Assembly (NCBI GenBank): GCA_026168455.1
Contig: CM047431.1
Coordinates: forward strand, 45,883,466-45,947,465
DNA length: 64,000 nt
Reading direction: 5' to 3'
From: Theocolax elegans
Taxonomy: Eukaryota; Arthropoda; Insecta; Hymenoptera; Cerocephalidae
Numbering within the stretch: the first letter of the stretch is position 1; the number at the start of each line of letters is the position of its first letter. Under the pieces are notes generated by a model that saw nothing but the letters and a program-made list of their open reading frames with translations, did not search any database and was not told where the DNA came from. This document shows, piece after piece, positions 45,546-59,148 of the stretch. The translations under genes and the position numbers were made by a program.

Positions 45546-46332
45546 GCACCGATACCACCCACACGCGGACATATATCCTATCCTTATGGCACGTAATTCG
45601 CGAGTGCGCCTTCGCTCACCTGGGCTCCTAACTTTTTGAGTTGGAGGTTTAGTGGCAAAAATGCAACTCGCACGTAAGATACGCATTAGTTAAACAAAGT
45701 TACATTTCTTTTTTTTTGTATATAGATGTTCATGCCTAACAATCTCTCTATCCGCTACTTAGTTTTCTTTTTTAAGGAATTTTCTATCTTTTTTTTACGT
45801 GGTGTTGTATAGTTTTTCAAATTTGATCAACCGTATATACGTACTTTTTTCTTTTAACTGGGGATTCCAGTTACGTTTAACGGGAGCGCTTAAGGTTCGA
45901 CAATTTATTTAGGAAATTGTATCGGGTAACTTACGGATGGGCCAGTCGTTTTGTAAAAAGGTGGGCGAAATCATCGAGAATTTGTGATTTTGCGCTCCGC
46001 GTATATAGCGCTTTTCGATAATGTATAGTGCGATTTTCAAACGATTGAGAATTTAAAATTATCTTTCGCACACATCCGTATATCGAACATTATTTTTCGA
46101 TTGTACGTACAAGGGGTTCGGGACGTGTAAATCAGCGATTGGAAACAAGAAAAAATCAAATGGTATAAATAAAATAGGATTTTACGCACACTGTGTCGAA
46201 ATAATTTAATCGCGCGAGTCGCAACGCGCGTCACAGTGTATAACACCCCAGAGATTTAAAATCGAACGAAAGTTTCATAAAGAAAGAAAACGGTTACTCT
46301 CAAGTTAAAAAAAGTGGAGAAAGACGCTTTTA

Positions 46333-46366
<34 letters not shown>

Positions 46367-49300
46367 GTATATGGTATCAGCGCATCTAAATCACTAAGAA
46401 ATTTCCCTGTTGATTCCGAGACGTCTAATATACATTCGATTTTAATCCATATATTCATTCCGACTCTCTTTTTTTCTCGTTCTCGTTCTCTTTCTCCTCA
46501 CAAAAGTAAATTCCGCTATTTGAATCTATCTAGTCTGTTCGATAAGAGACTTTCATGTAGAATCCGTATAGAAGCGACACTAACAAAATTTTCTTCAAGA
46601 TAAAGATTTTTCCTTTTTCTTCTCTTTTTTCTCTTTTATTATTTGAATATCAAATCGCAGTGTAGGAAATGTATAATCAATTTAATTGTAGCTCGGAAAG
46701 TATATTCGTAAATTGTGATAGCTAATTAGAACGTTATCTCAATTATCATTTTGAGAAAATAAGTTCAAGAAAGAGTGAATTTTCGTTAAAATTATTTGTC
46801 CGCGTTCTCGTTCCTTCGCTTTAATCGAAGAAATTCTACTTATTTTCTTTTTTGTTGGACCATCATCTCGAAAATGATTTTTCGTTTTTCGCTCGTTCGG
46901 ACGGTAGCGCGTCTTCGTTGTTTTTCGGTAACCGAAGTCGGGCGTATCGCTCGAACACCGATATATTTGTACGTTCATGGAATTTTCACAGAATATTTTT
47001 TAAACTTTCTGACATTTCGACGCTGACGTTAACCTTCGATCCGATAATTCGGTCCGTTTTTTTTTTTTGCGATTAATACAAACGCGCGGACGCAAGGTAT
47101 ACCCGTAAATATTGAACGATCTACATTATACTATAGAAAATGTATACGGGTAACAGATTTTATTGTATTGATGAAAATCGGAATATAAAGTTTCGGATAA
47201 CTAGAGCATCTCCCTGGATTTAGATTGAATTTTCGGTAGACTTTATTGATTTCGCGTGAAACTTTATCCCAACTTTACAAAATCTCACCGACGCAATCTA
47301 TAGAGAAAAGTATATTGCTTCGACCAAATTGTTTCTCGTGTGTATACACACACAAACATTCCTCTTTTTTTAATAATCAACGATATATTTAATAAGTATT
47401 TATTTTTTATTAGTTTTCTCGATCTTCGAAACTTTTTTTCCAATGTTTCATTTTCTTTTTAAATTATAACTATATTGTGTATTACGTTTCGGAAATTACG
47501 TCAATTTTTTTAACTTATATATATATATATATGTAACAGCTTTACTCGTTACAATTCCGTTGAAAAATAGAATTTCAGTATCGAAAAATGTATTTCTATA
47601 CCTACCAAAAGTATATAAAAACAAATTATATTATGTCGTGGATTACCTGGTGAATATGATCTTAACGATCTTTGAGTTGGTAACTAGCGAGAACAACAAA
47701 AAAAATACACTAAAATATTTTCCCGTTTTCTTTTCTTTTGTTTTTACTTCACCATTAAAGTTAACCATTTATACGTTTTCTTCTTCGCCATTTTACTTTG
47801 GAAACTTGTAAAGCGTATAAATTTATAATTATCTTTTATTCAATTTTACAAGACTCTTATAAACATTATTCGTTATCAAGTATATATACATACACAAAGA
47901 ATATTGAAGTTCCACTTGTGTTAAAAAAAAAATGACCTGTATATTGGTTCGTATATATATAAATATATTACGCGTAAAAATCGAACGCATCCGTTTTATA
48001 TATACACACGAAAGATTTCACGAATCACTTTAACTCATCGTATGCAAATATTTTTCGCATCGATTCAAGTACAATATACTTTCGTACGATGCGGAATATT
48101 ATTTTTTGGTATATATACACGCACAGCCCGTTTACCGAATTCTCGAGCGCGCAAACTTAGTCGTGCGCCCATAATCGTAAAATTCTATACTTTTCTAAAG
48201 CTACTTTTTTTTTAATATTAAAAATAAGATTTCAATCAACGTTTCTGAAGTATGGTGTATATACATACTTTTCGCACTTCGTACGCCAATTCAGCATATC
48301 CCAATAATATTTTGTAGATTCTAATGCAGCAAGTTCAAGATTTTCGAGAAAAGTGTTAAAAAGTCATTTCGAAATTTCAATGAAAAAGAAAAACAGGATT
48401 ATTGATCTATTTTTTTTTATCGTTCGATAATTCGACGGTGGTGGGTTTAGGAGTATGTTGCGCATGGTTAAAAAGAACTATTATACGTTAATAAATAGAA
48501 TTTTTGATTTCTTATATGAAAATAATAAATTGTGATAACCTATACAAGTAGATCCTTAGGCTCTGCTAGAAATGTTAAAGAAATATTAGCTATATATATA
48601 TATCAGATTATTTTGATGTTCTATTATAATTTAATATTGACAACAATTGCATATACGATTAATATATTAAAGATATGTTTAATAAAATAATGTTATAACT
48701 ATCATTTGATTAACAAGTAAACCGTACAACCAATGGTTAACATTTCTAGGTGAGTATATCCATAAGAAATACATTATTTTCCTCTCGGTGTAAATTATAT
48801 CCATTAAACCACGTCTTAAGTAGCAAAAAAAAGGAGTGCCCATATAATGGATATATGGAACGCGTATATAACTCGTGGGCACACGGCCGTTTTTTCTTTT
48901 ATTCGGGATCATTTATTTTCAATGGTAAGAAATGAGGAGTTGAGCCGTAATTAACCATCAAACTTTTCAGCAATCTTTTATCACATATAGACATACAAAT
49001 TTTGCGATACGCAATACGCGTGGATATATAGTATAGGCATATAATTCTCTTTATAAAAAAATCCGATCAATTGAAATAAAACTTTCGTATATAAATTATA
49101 TTACGAATATACATATATGATTTCGTATTTTAAAAATCACGCGCGTTATAACCAAAACGACAAAATATTATAAAATACGTTCTATAATGACACCAAGTAT
49201 TTTCCAATTAATCGTTGACAAAACCGTTCAAAAAAGTGGAATTTCATTAAGTGTAATTAAACGAATCGTTATATATATATATAGGACAACGTTATAAGAA

Positions 49301-49729
49301 TAATATCTACGCAGGTTGGAAAAGCCACGAATGTAATTAAGCTCGACAACCTAAGCGTAAAATAAGGTGTATATATATACGCGGTCTAAGGATCCACTCT
49401 GTTGTAAAACCATGTGCGTGCAGTATATAATACATTATAGATAATAAATCAACCGCGTGTACATATTAAACCAACATCCAAATTCTTGTTCGCGCGCGGT
49501 TTCACCCAAGCAAGATGTACTCTTCGTTGCGACGTTGTACATTTAATATATCGTCGTTGTTTAATTAATTACCCCGATCGAAACGAAAAAAATATTAAAA
49601 TACGGGATGATCCGTCACGTTCGACTTTTTGTAACAAATGTCGTTTCTTTCGTCGTTGTGGGAACGAAAAAAAAAAAAGTAAACGAAAGAGCTGCGATGA
49701 AAGTTTTACGGTACTTTTAGCTAAAGAAG

Positions 49730-49731
<2 letters not shown>
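45546..49731. other. Gene-free region
   Basis: AT-rich with scattered CpG and many short TA tracts (for example 46337-46364, 47516-47532). Open frames at 46739-47076 overlap each other on both strands and show no family features. Might be intron, untranslated or regulatory sequence of a gene outside the window; nothing decisive. Confidence 0.4.
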
Positions 49732-49763
<32 letters not shown>

Positions 49764-50031
49764 CATTTTTCTCTCTCTCGCGCGCGCAAAATGCAAAAAA
49801 GTCTAGTTTATGACTTTTCAAACAATTTTATATACTTTCCAAGTAATTTTAAATCCCAATTGAGGAAGGACAAATTTTTTTTTTTCTTCTTACCTTTTTT
49901 TCCTCCGTCGGAAATTCGCTTCAAATTTAATTTCCATCTGCCTTTTCTTCCTTTTATTTTCCCTTTAGAGAAGACTAACGCATTTTCTTCTTTTGGGCAT
50001 AACGATATTAATTGTTGGAAAATACGTTTGT

Positions 50032-50064
<33 letters not shown>
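49732..50064 (+). repeat. (TA)n and (CT)n microsatellites
   Basis: (TA)n at 49732-49761 and (CT)n at 50034-50064, with pyrimidine-rich sequence between them. Confidence 0.85.
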
Positions 50065-50069
<5 letters not shown>

Positions 50070-50670
50070 AACTCATATCTAAATCTCTCTTTTCTTTCCT
50101 AAAAGCGCACCTAAGCGCACGCGCTCGAACGAGCGAACGTATATAAATAAGCTGAAGAATTGTAAACGATGTGTGTTTTGTGTATGTGCACGTAATATAC
50201 ATTCGAATTAACGAAAGATCGATCGATTATTAAGAACAATAATTCAGATTTTGAAAGAAACTCTCGTATTCACCCTACTTTTTTTCTTTGTGAATTCTCT
50301 TATTTGTCGAGGTGATTTGAGGAGGCGATATGTACAATTATCGGGAATTAATCGTCGGTAATTATCATAATTATCCGCTTAATTGAAGAAACAGTTGTTT
50401 TTATTATGATAATTCGCACCGCGGGTATATCATCAATTAGAATCCATAAGAACGATGAAACGTCGAGATTGACGCAGCGTGTGAAAAGTCCAAATCTAAC
50501 CGTACAAAAACAAATGTAAAATTAAGAAGAAAATACGCGTTTAACCGGAGGTCGATTTATATTTGGTAACGTATACGTGTATATATATATATATATAACT
50601 GACTGAATGTCTCATATACTTTTGAATAGTTAAAAAGGTACCTTTTCTTTGTGTGTGAGTATAAGTGCGT

Positions 50671-50672
<2 letters not shown>
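50065..50672. other. Spacer, nothing recognised
   Basis: Mixed composition, a short (TA)n at about 50581-50596; no supported gene. Confidence 0.4.

Positions 50673-50722
<50 letters not shown>
50673..50722 (+). repeat. (CT)25 microsatellite
   Basis: Uninterrupted CT repeat of about 50 bp, followed by a short GT run near 50753-50768. Confidence 0.9.
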
Positions 50723-50723
<1 letters not shown>

Positions 50724-51181
50724 ACTTTTATCGACAGCTTTTCGCGTATAGGTGTGTGTGTGTGTGTGAATATACGCACGAGGATCCGAAAATACACGCC
50801 GTAAGTAATAATCTTGAGAGAGCTCCGGTCGAAACGCGCGCGGTACGTCGACGCAATCACTGCGTTACCATTTTGACAGACCGACCGTTAGACAAATCGG
50901 ACAACCGACACAGCTGAACACCCGTGGAATTACGCGAAATTATGTCTAACCTATCTGGTGAATTTCGTTCTCTGATACGTCCCGTGCACATAAAACTCGA
51001 AATAGCTAAATCCAACAGAACCTATACGGTTATATTACCTTATACTTTAAATTTAAAATTAACACTTGACCCCGTAGCGTTTTTTTTTATCCGCGTCAAT
51101 AATGAAATTTGGCTTAAAATATCATTTTGTTTGTTTAGAAGAGACCTGTAGATAGATCCACACGTAAATTGGTAACCACAA
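50723..51181. other. Spacer, nothing recognised
   Basis: Mixed composition. Part (about 50875-50960: tttgacagaccgaccgtta...acaaatcgga, then acccgtg, gcgaaattat, gaatttcgttctctg) recurs with changes at about 52495-52625, so it includes a diverged dispersed repeat. Confidence 0.5.
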
Positions 51182-51595
51182 ATATTGATGGGTGGGATCC
51201 GATTTGTCGAAAGTTCATTCGAAATGTGTGCATTGTTTAGAATTTCAAAAATTAGAAATGCATTTTTATTGTTTAGAATCAAGAGAAATGGAAAGGTCAT
51301 TGTTTCGAAAATAATGGATTCTTCAGTTTTTAGATATTTGTTCCGAATATTCGAACTTTACAGTGTAGAGAAATAACTTGTATAATATTTGTCTATTAAC
51401 ACCTTGATAACAGACAATAATGTAGAAAAATATTTATCTACTATTTGGAATTCGAAATATTGCACCTAATACAAAATAATGATCATTCTATTTTCTCGGT
51501 TCGAAATAACAAAAAAGTTATTCTAATTTTTAAAATTCGAAATATTGCACACATTTTTAATGAACTTTCGACAAATCGGACCCTACCGATATTAA
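51182..51595. mobile_element. Foldback MITE family D, complete copy
   Basis: Left arm gggtgggatccgatttgtcg then aaagttcattcgaaatgtgtg; right arm is the inverse (gaactttcgacaaatcggac then cctaccgatatt). A left-arm piece of the same family is at about 39888-40046. No coding capacity. Confidence 0.8.
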
Positions 51596-52695
51596 ATAGT
51601 AAACTTTTTACAGGAATTTAAATGCGCTGGGGTTGAAAATACCCCCCTAATGTCACTTATGTTACTAATTGATGGTGTGATAATTTCCTAGTACAAATCT
51701 GGACCGGATCTTCTTAATTTTCTCTTTAATAACAGAGTATATTTAAATTAACGATTGTTAAGTCCGATTCTTGTTGAAGCTTTGTAACTTAACCGACGAT
51801 TAAAATAAATATGTTTTACTGACGATTGTCCAATCGTAATATTACTAAAGTTGTACGAATTATCCACTCCAAGGAATCTGACTGGAAATTTTTTTTTTCA
51901 TCACTAGAAGGAGACGACTATGTCTCTACACTCGCTGGAGAGATTGTCGTCTTCTTTTATATACAAAGCCGCAGTTTATCTTGCGATAGGCGTCTAAGAT
52001 AAGATCTCCAGTTCCTTACTGATCGAGAACGAAAACGCGTACAATTTTTTAAAAAGTTTTTTCAAGTATATTTTCAAATTGAAAATTATATTCTAGTTCA
52101 GGAAGATCCATAACTTTGAATATAGCATTTATGGTTATTTCACGTATAACCAAATAATTGTTCATTTGTTTCGATCACTCTATTTCTATATATACATTAT
52201 AGAATTTGTCACTTGCGATAACGATGTATTCTTTTAGAATAAGAGGCAAACGGGTAAATATAAATTAGAATCTGCTAAAATTCAAAAATGAAATTTACGT
52301 AAAAACCATAGAACGTAATTTCGAAATCTCGATATAGTTAGTATCGCAATAAAAAAAAGCGCATAATAAATATATATATTTATTAGGATTCGGAAAAGAT
52401 ATCTCGAACTTGATCTAACCAGAACCGGAGATTCGATAGTCAAAATCCTGTCGGATTATTACTCGTATTTCTATATATACACGAGTTGTTACCATTTTGA
52501 CAGAGCGGCCGTTATAGACAAATCGAACCACCGACACTTTACGCGTCCGTTTTATTTCGACTATATAGGAGCACCCGTGATATTATGCGAAATTATCTAA
52601 CTTGATGAATTTCGTTCTCTGCGTGCGCATTCGAAATTCTATATATGAACGGGGAAAATGATCGTGAGCGTTCGTATCGTTGATATTCGGTTAAG
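51596..52695. other. Gene-free region
   Basis: AT-rich. Contains an inverted pair near 51898-51960 (agaaggagacgacta / tagtcgtctccttct-like, imperfect) and the repeat shared with 50875-50960 at about 52495-52625. No gene recognised. Confidence 0.4.
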
Positions 52696-53067
52696 TAGGT
52701 GGCATACCTGATTGTCGCCGACCGAGCAAAAATGATTAATTAATACATTCGTTTAACGACTTAATTTAATGGGAAACCCAAATACAGAAGGACTAGAAAT
52801 AATTGAATAATACGTGATTATGCAAAGTTCCAAATCTATATATAAATTAAAGACACTTTTGAAAACGTTTCCATTACACACATCTTCGGTGGGAATATTT
52901 TAAAAGGTGTCGGTTACAAATATATTTGCAATTTCGTAAAGTTATTAATTATTGAATATATCTGAAATTTTCCATTGAACGGTATACGTATGTATTATCG
53001 CGAAATATATAAATGTAATATAATTAAGATTTTTCGGTCGGTCAGGAAAAATCAGGTATGCCAACCC
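52696..53067. mobile_element. Foldback MITE family B, copy d (most diverged)
   Basis: Left end taggtggcatacctgattg then cgccgaccgagcaaaaa; right end cggtcggtcaggaaaaatca then ggtatgccaaccc. The central aagacacttttgaaaacg / ttttaaaaggtgtc hairpin is still visible but decayed. Confidence 0.7.
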
Positions 53068-53402
53068 TCACAGTTATTTTCTTTTTATTTTACCAAAACT
53101 CGCAAGGTGGTTTTTCTTTTTGTAGGAAAGGCGGATCAATCGAATTCTCGTCTCGAGTGCACCACCTCTTTTTACGGGCGCGAGACACTCGACATTTTCA
53201 GGTAATTCCTCGTCGGGGGAGGGTTTGTGAGTGGGTGAGTGGGCGAGTATATATATATATATATAACGTGTAGCGTATCGGTGAATTCGAAGATCGACCC
53301 AGAACTCGTCGAGTCGATTTGAAACATCGACGTATACCTATATAGATATAGGTATATTTATCCCTGACATTGTCATACCGCATTTTTTTTTTCTCTTTCG
53401 TT
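53068..53402. other. Spacer, nothing recognised
   Basis: Includes a short (TA)n near 53250-53264. Small open frames here lack any family features. Confidence 0.4.
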
Positions 53403-53887
53403 ACACGGAGAGAAATTTTGTATTAAAAGTTACAAAATATTTAGTAAAAATTACAATAGTCTCTTGTGAAGAAATCATAGACTGACAAACTAAGAAAAAT
53501 TAGTATATAGTTTATATTAAAATTTAGTAAGGTTATAGTAAATATTACAAGAATTATAGTAAATTTTATTATAAACTATATAGTCACATATTTACTGGAA
53601 ACTATAGTAATTTCCTTAATTTGTCAGTTTGTGATAAAATAAAAAATAACGATTTTTAAGGGTTAAACACAGGTTGTAAATGAAATTAACAATCAATTTT
53701 GATGTTAAAAATTGTACGACGTTTCGTCTACCAGGTTCTGCAGACCTCTTTAAGTACACATAATTGTCGAACAGTTAACACTGATGTTTCATTACTCGTA
53801 GACGAGTAGAGTCAAGAAGAGTTGTCAGTCTGTGATTCATTTACTATACACTATTGTAATTTTTAATCTAAACTTTTTCTCAGTGTA
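53403..53887. mobile_element. Foldback MITE with cacggagaga ends
   Basis: The left end acacggagagaaa and right end ttttctcagtgta are inverted. A second, inner foldback (actgacaaactaagaaaaat / tttccttaatttgtcagttt, 53480-53630) lies inside, built of repeated 'tatagtaaa' words. The ends resemble those of the element at 63166-63420. Confidence 0.65.
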
Positions 53888-56680
53888 TATACCCTTCCGT
53901 GCTCTCCTTCCTTTTTCAATATTTTTACACGAACCGTCCGTATGCAATTAGAATTTACAGTGCGAAAACGCATCTTTTATCGAATGTATAATAACTTTCT
54001 ATCTTTTAGATTTATTTGTTTGTGATCCACTGAATTTCAAGGGGACAACGAGTGTTACGATAATAAAATTAGTGAAACCGAAGAGTCAACTGAAATTCGA
54101 GCAGTAGAAACACGTCTGCATAAACCTTTTGCTTTTGTTTGGCATATATATATATATATATATATATGGACCTATGCAGAGTGAGTTAAATTTCGAATGG
54201 TGACCATTCGGTGAGAGATAATAACGTTTGTACTGGGTTTTAGTATGTGCGTAAAACGAGACGAAGAACGTGCACGAGGATTCTCGTGGTTTCCACGCGA
54301 TATGGCAAACCATCTTGCATTTGGCAATCTTCACTTTGTGTCTATATACAAAGAGATGTTTACCCTTTCATTCACGAGATGTTGCTAACGAACACATACA
54401 CTCCTTCACTTGGAATCGTTAATCTCGTTTCGTCTTTCTCCTTTCTCCTTGTTCGATGTCTTTTTTTTTCTTCTTCCTTATTGTTTTGTAACTCACGATT
54501 ATCCTATATCGACGTGAAGCTTTTTCGAGTTTATTTACGAGTTGACCCAATTTAAGTTTCATTCGACCATTTTACAGCAGTTTGATTTTTTTTCTTTTCT
54601 GGAGGAGGGAAGAATAATTAATGAGTGCTTTAACGAGGCACTGTAATAATCTAAGTACATAATGTTTCGGCTAGACATTTGTGTGTCAAAAAAAACACAA
54701 GTCACATTTTACAATAGTCAGAACATAAATTATTACTGTTTCCCTTCGTTTTTGTCATTTTCATTTTAAGTAATTAAATTTATTTATTTATTGATTTATT
54801 TCTAAAACGAAACATGCGCGTTGACCTGGCACATGTGTAAATGTAAATGATCAAAAGCCATTACGAGTACATAATTAAATAGAATAAGACAATTCATTAT
54901 ATAATAAATAAATAAATAAATAAATGTATTAATTTAAATAATACAAATTAATGGGAGATGGGAAAGTTAATTTAATTAAAACTAATGGAAAAGGAACTTG
55001 GAGAATTTTTAAATTAACTGATCGGCTGGCAACTCAATAAGACCAGACGGAAGAGAGTTTCATAATCTATACCGAGTCTAAACATAGCTGAGTATAATAC
55101 GTATAAGTTTTTCTTTTTTGTCTTAAATTCAAGTAGCGAGTTAAGATTTCTTAAGGAATATGATATACTTATAATAAAAAAAATTAAAATTTAGAAAGAA
55201 TTTTTCAGCGATAATTGTATATAAGCGTGCAGCTCATCAAAGGACATCGGCACACCGGTCGTATAATTAATATACCTCAAATACTCGTGTTGATTAGATT
55301 CTAACTTTAGACATATGGGTGACCATATTTGAGAACGATACAGCATATGCAGTAAGGTTAAAATAAAATCTTTCGTAGAACGTTTTAAAAATTATAATGA
55401 TTTAGACGTCTTAATTATATATATCGTTATGAAAAATGCATCTGTACTAGTTTTGGTTTTAATGTTCAGCGGAATCGACTTAATTTTCCTGTATACGTTA
55501 CAAAATATTATTTTATCTATGATGACGATAAAAAAATTGGTTTGTAATTTCGCAAACATTATTACGTATAATGTTTTGGTCGATTTTTTTTTTAATTTAA
55601 ATTACTCAAGTTTTTTTAAATTTTAATTACTTATAATAGTTCAAAAATTACATAGTTATACGAACGCCTGGCTATATTAGTCATGTTAGTGTTCGAAAAT
55701 TAAAAAGTATATAGATGCAATTTTAACTTGGAATATTATAGTAAATCGTAAATAAATTATTCTTTTATAGTTTAGGATTTATATAAACATTTCTCGACGT
55801 CCTCAAATAATACATATAGGATAATTGTAACATCAAAATTTTTATTTTCATACCGAACTCTTCTAAAATACACGTGTGTAATTTCTATGTATAACTGCAT
55901 AATATACATGCCAAAATCGACGGAGCATATTTCCTATTTAGAAGTGATGTAAAATATTTTTGGGAAGGAAATTTCGATGATAATAAAACAACAACGGTAT
56001 ACAGAATATTTATTAATTGTTCAACAAAAAAGACACAATAATCTTATAGAATTCTATTCATATTCGATTATTTCTAAAAACAAAATTGTTTCCGTTATGT
56101 AAACTTGCTGATTCAAAAAATGTTACGACTTCCTCTATAGGATACCTAAAATAAACTTTGTAATGTCGAGAAAAGTTGAAAAGTGAAATAAAAATATATT
56201 TGTTCGCTGATATATAGATATTCGATATATATATAGGGTATATTGTGTATAGCGCGATAAAACAAGCAATAAATGGAAATAAAAATGATAGTTAAAATTT
56301 AATCGAACGAAACCTCACTGTACGTATATATGCATATATAATTTCCGCGTATAGATAGAAAACGTCTTCCAGATAAGAAATTTTATTTTTCGTACCAATT
56401 ATTAAGACGTCCTACGCGTCTTTATTGCATTATACTCCGAGAATGGAAAAGAAAAAAAATTATCCTTAAAACACCGAGGTTTATATGTATAATGCATATA
56501 GTAAAAGAGAGAGATAGGCGATATTAATAAAATCCCACGTATAATTTTGTATAATATTTATATTAGATATAATTCTTGGATGACCTCTTGGAAATATACG
56601 ATATACTACTTTTAAAATACCATCCCCCATCAATTTAGTTAATTAAACTTTAAATTAACGTCCACATGTGTATGTATACG

Positions 56681-56723
<43 letters not shown>

Positions 56724-57295
56724 TATGGATGCATATAAAAATCTATACATATACACATACTGAATTTCAAGGTAAAATTAGTTATTTTAACGTTATTAAC
56801 TATAATTAAGTTAACTTAACTATATATGTATATACATGCATATATATATATATATATAAGTCACATCACGCTCGTCATCGCAAATTATGTATTAAAGGGG
56901 GGGAAAAAAACGAGAAAAAGAACGCGTACCCGAAAATTGCGAGCGTACCGATGGAAATTAGAGGAACACGTAATAGTTCCACTAAAAACGTAACTTTTTC
57001 ACGTATATATAATATATAAATATACATATTACTCCATTTCCATGCGATAAAATTGTACACGCGTGAATACGTAATTTTAGGTCGCACTGCACACACACAC
57101 ACACACACATATATACATATATTTACACGTGCCCGTGTTACTCCGCGTACGTATACGCGCGCAAACGCGTACATAGACGCGCGACTAAGTTATGAAAATG
57201 TTGACGTACGTTAATTTAATAAACTAGATCGCGCCGTACCTTACAGACGTGTATATATATATATACATATATATATATATACTTACCGAGTGAGT

Positions 57296-57331
<36 letters not shown>

Positions 57332-58153
57332 TAATATAATAATATATACGCACGAGTCAACGAAGCATCCCTAAATTTTTTATACCAAGGTATAGCCTCG
57401 GAGTTAACGAACCTCTCTAAATTAAAAAAAGGAGGTAGAATGAAAATAAAAGAGCCGGCACTATATGTGTGCACGTGCGTATGTGCAGTCTAATGAAAAT
57501 AAAGTACCTTCTCCTCCTTTGGTGGCACGTATCCTCTATGTGTGAGTGGTCTCTTCACTTATTTCCGGTTAGGTGGACATGTAAATATATGAGATGTCGA
57601 TTCGCGGTGACCCACTCCTCCTGTACATCTATATATAAATATATATATATGTGGATGTATACACACCCACACACACACACACGCACACATACATACGCGC
57701 ACATATACATTAATTGTCAAGGGAAATTTTAACCGGTCACTTTATATTACATATATTTGATTTTTATAAGTAAATCAATTCGTGTGTGTGTGTGTGTGTG
57801 TATGTGTGGGTGTGTGTGTATGTGTGTGTGGGTGTGTGTTTGTTGTGTGTGGGTACGAGTAGCGCTTGCCTATCAATCCTTTTTGTCCTCGTATAATGTG
57901 ACGACTTTATCGATTCGGCTCGAGAATTAAACGCTAGGATTTGCGTTCCTCTCTCTCTCTCCCTCTCTCTCTTCTGTGTTTGTGTTTGCTTGTCTTTGTC
58001 TGTGTTTGTGTGTGAATCACGCGATTTTCTATATATATAGGAAATGATACATTTATCATTAGAGCTTGTATACACCTATACTTACGCGATACCACCTATC
58101 CTTCACTACTTTTCGAGATGTCAATTTTCTTCCTTTTTCGTTCAAATATATAT
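53888..58153. other. Gene-free region rich in microsatellites
   Basis: (TA)n at 54144-54167 and 56682-56718, (GA)n at 57297-57329, (CA)n at about 57662-57690 and (GT)n at about 57783-57842. Around 54960-55400 lies a moderately complex stretch (ctggcaactcaataagacca, gaagagagtttcataatcta) that reads like a decayed retroelement 3' region, but stops in all frames prevent identification. No supported protein gene. Confidence 0.45.
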
Positions 58154-59148
58154 GGGGTATTCCACGTGAAGTGGTCCGCTCAAAATTTTAAAATGCACCA
58201 AATTTTGGGTACACATTGCAAATGTTTTTCAGAATACAGAAAAAAATTTTTAGGTACTGGAATCTATTTGCTCAAAAGTTATTCTAACCTCAAAATGTGG
58301 ATTTTTCCAAGTTTTTTCCAACACCAGCTGGGTTTACCGCTATTTAACTCAAATCTATCAACTTTTACTATAAAACATTATATATAACATTCGTTGCTAA
58401 CTATGTCTAGAATTTATCCTTCTGGGTTAGAATTTCTAATCTCAAGGTTAATGACAAATAAATTACATGTCAACATTCAACTTAAAAATAGTGTAAGTGC
58501 GCCACAAATGATTTTTTTATCCAAAAGTCTAAAAAAAAGCTTGAAGCAATACCTTTCAAATGGTCTGTAGCATTTTTAGGGCCTTCAATTCTGTAAAAAG
58601 TTATGATAATTTAAAGAAAGACATAAAATTCACAAAAATTAACATGGTAATTCCCATTTAAATTTTTAAAAAAATTTCGAGTTTCTTTAAATTATCATAA
58701 CTTTTTACAGAATTGAAGGCCCCAAAAATGTTACAGACCATTTGAAAGGTATTGCTTCAAGCTTTTTTTTAGACTTTTGGATAAAAAGATCAATTGTGGC
58801 GCACTTACACTATTTTTAAGTTGAATATTGACATGTAGTTTATGTAACATTAACCTTGAGATTAGAAATTCTAACCCGGAAGAATAAATTCTAGACATAG
58901 TTAGCAACGAATGTTACATATAATGTTCTATAGTAAAAGTTGATAGAGTTTGAGTTAACTAGCGGTAAACCCAGCTGGTGTTGGAAAAAACTTGGAAAAA
59001 TCCACATTTTGAGGTTAGAATAACTTTCGAGCAAATAGATTCCAGTACTTAAAAATTTTTTTCTGTATTCTGAAAAACATTTGCAATGTGTACCCAAAAT
59101 TTGGTGCATTTTAAAATTTTGATCGGACCACTTCACGTGGAATACCCC
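58154..59148. mobile_element. Long-palindrome element, monomer (about 995 bp)
   Basis: Starts ggggtattccacgtgaagtg and ends with its inverse cacttcacgtggaatacccc; the two arms of about 480 bp are inverted copies around a centre near 58651 (aacatggtaattcccattta). Same family as the dimer at 17091-18998 but more diverged. The flanks are TA-rich, so the target duplication cannot be read. The open frames at 58118-58387 and 58891-59136 are mirror images of each other and are repeat by-products. Confidence 0.9.

Noticed and set aside
45192..45686. Long overlapping frames on both strands (up to 164 codons)
   Set aside because: Produced by high GC and the CT/CA microsatellite; no domain and heavy Cys/Val or His/Thr repeat runs.
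46739..47076. Candidate gene from three overlapping frames
   Set aside because: Frames overlap on opposite strands, have random composition and no splice or start support.
57764..58075. 103-codon minus frame
   Set aside because: Consists largely of translated (GT)n and (CT)n repeats.
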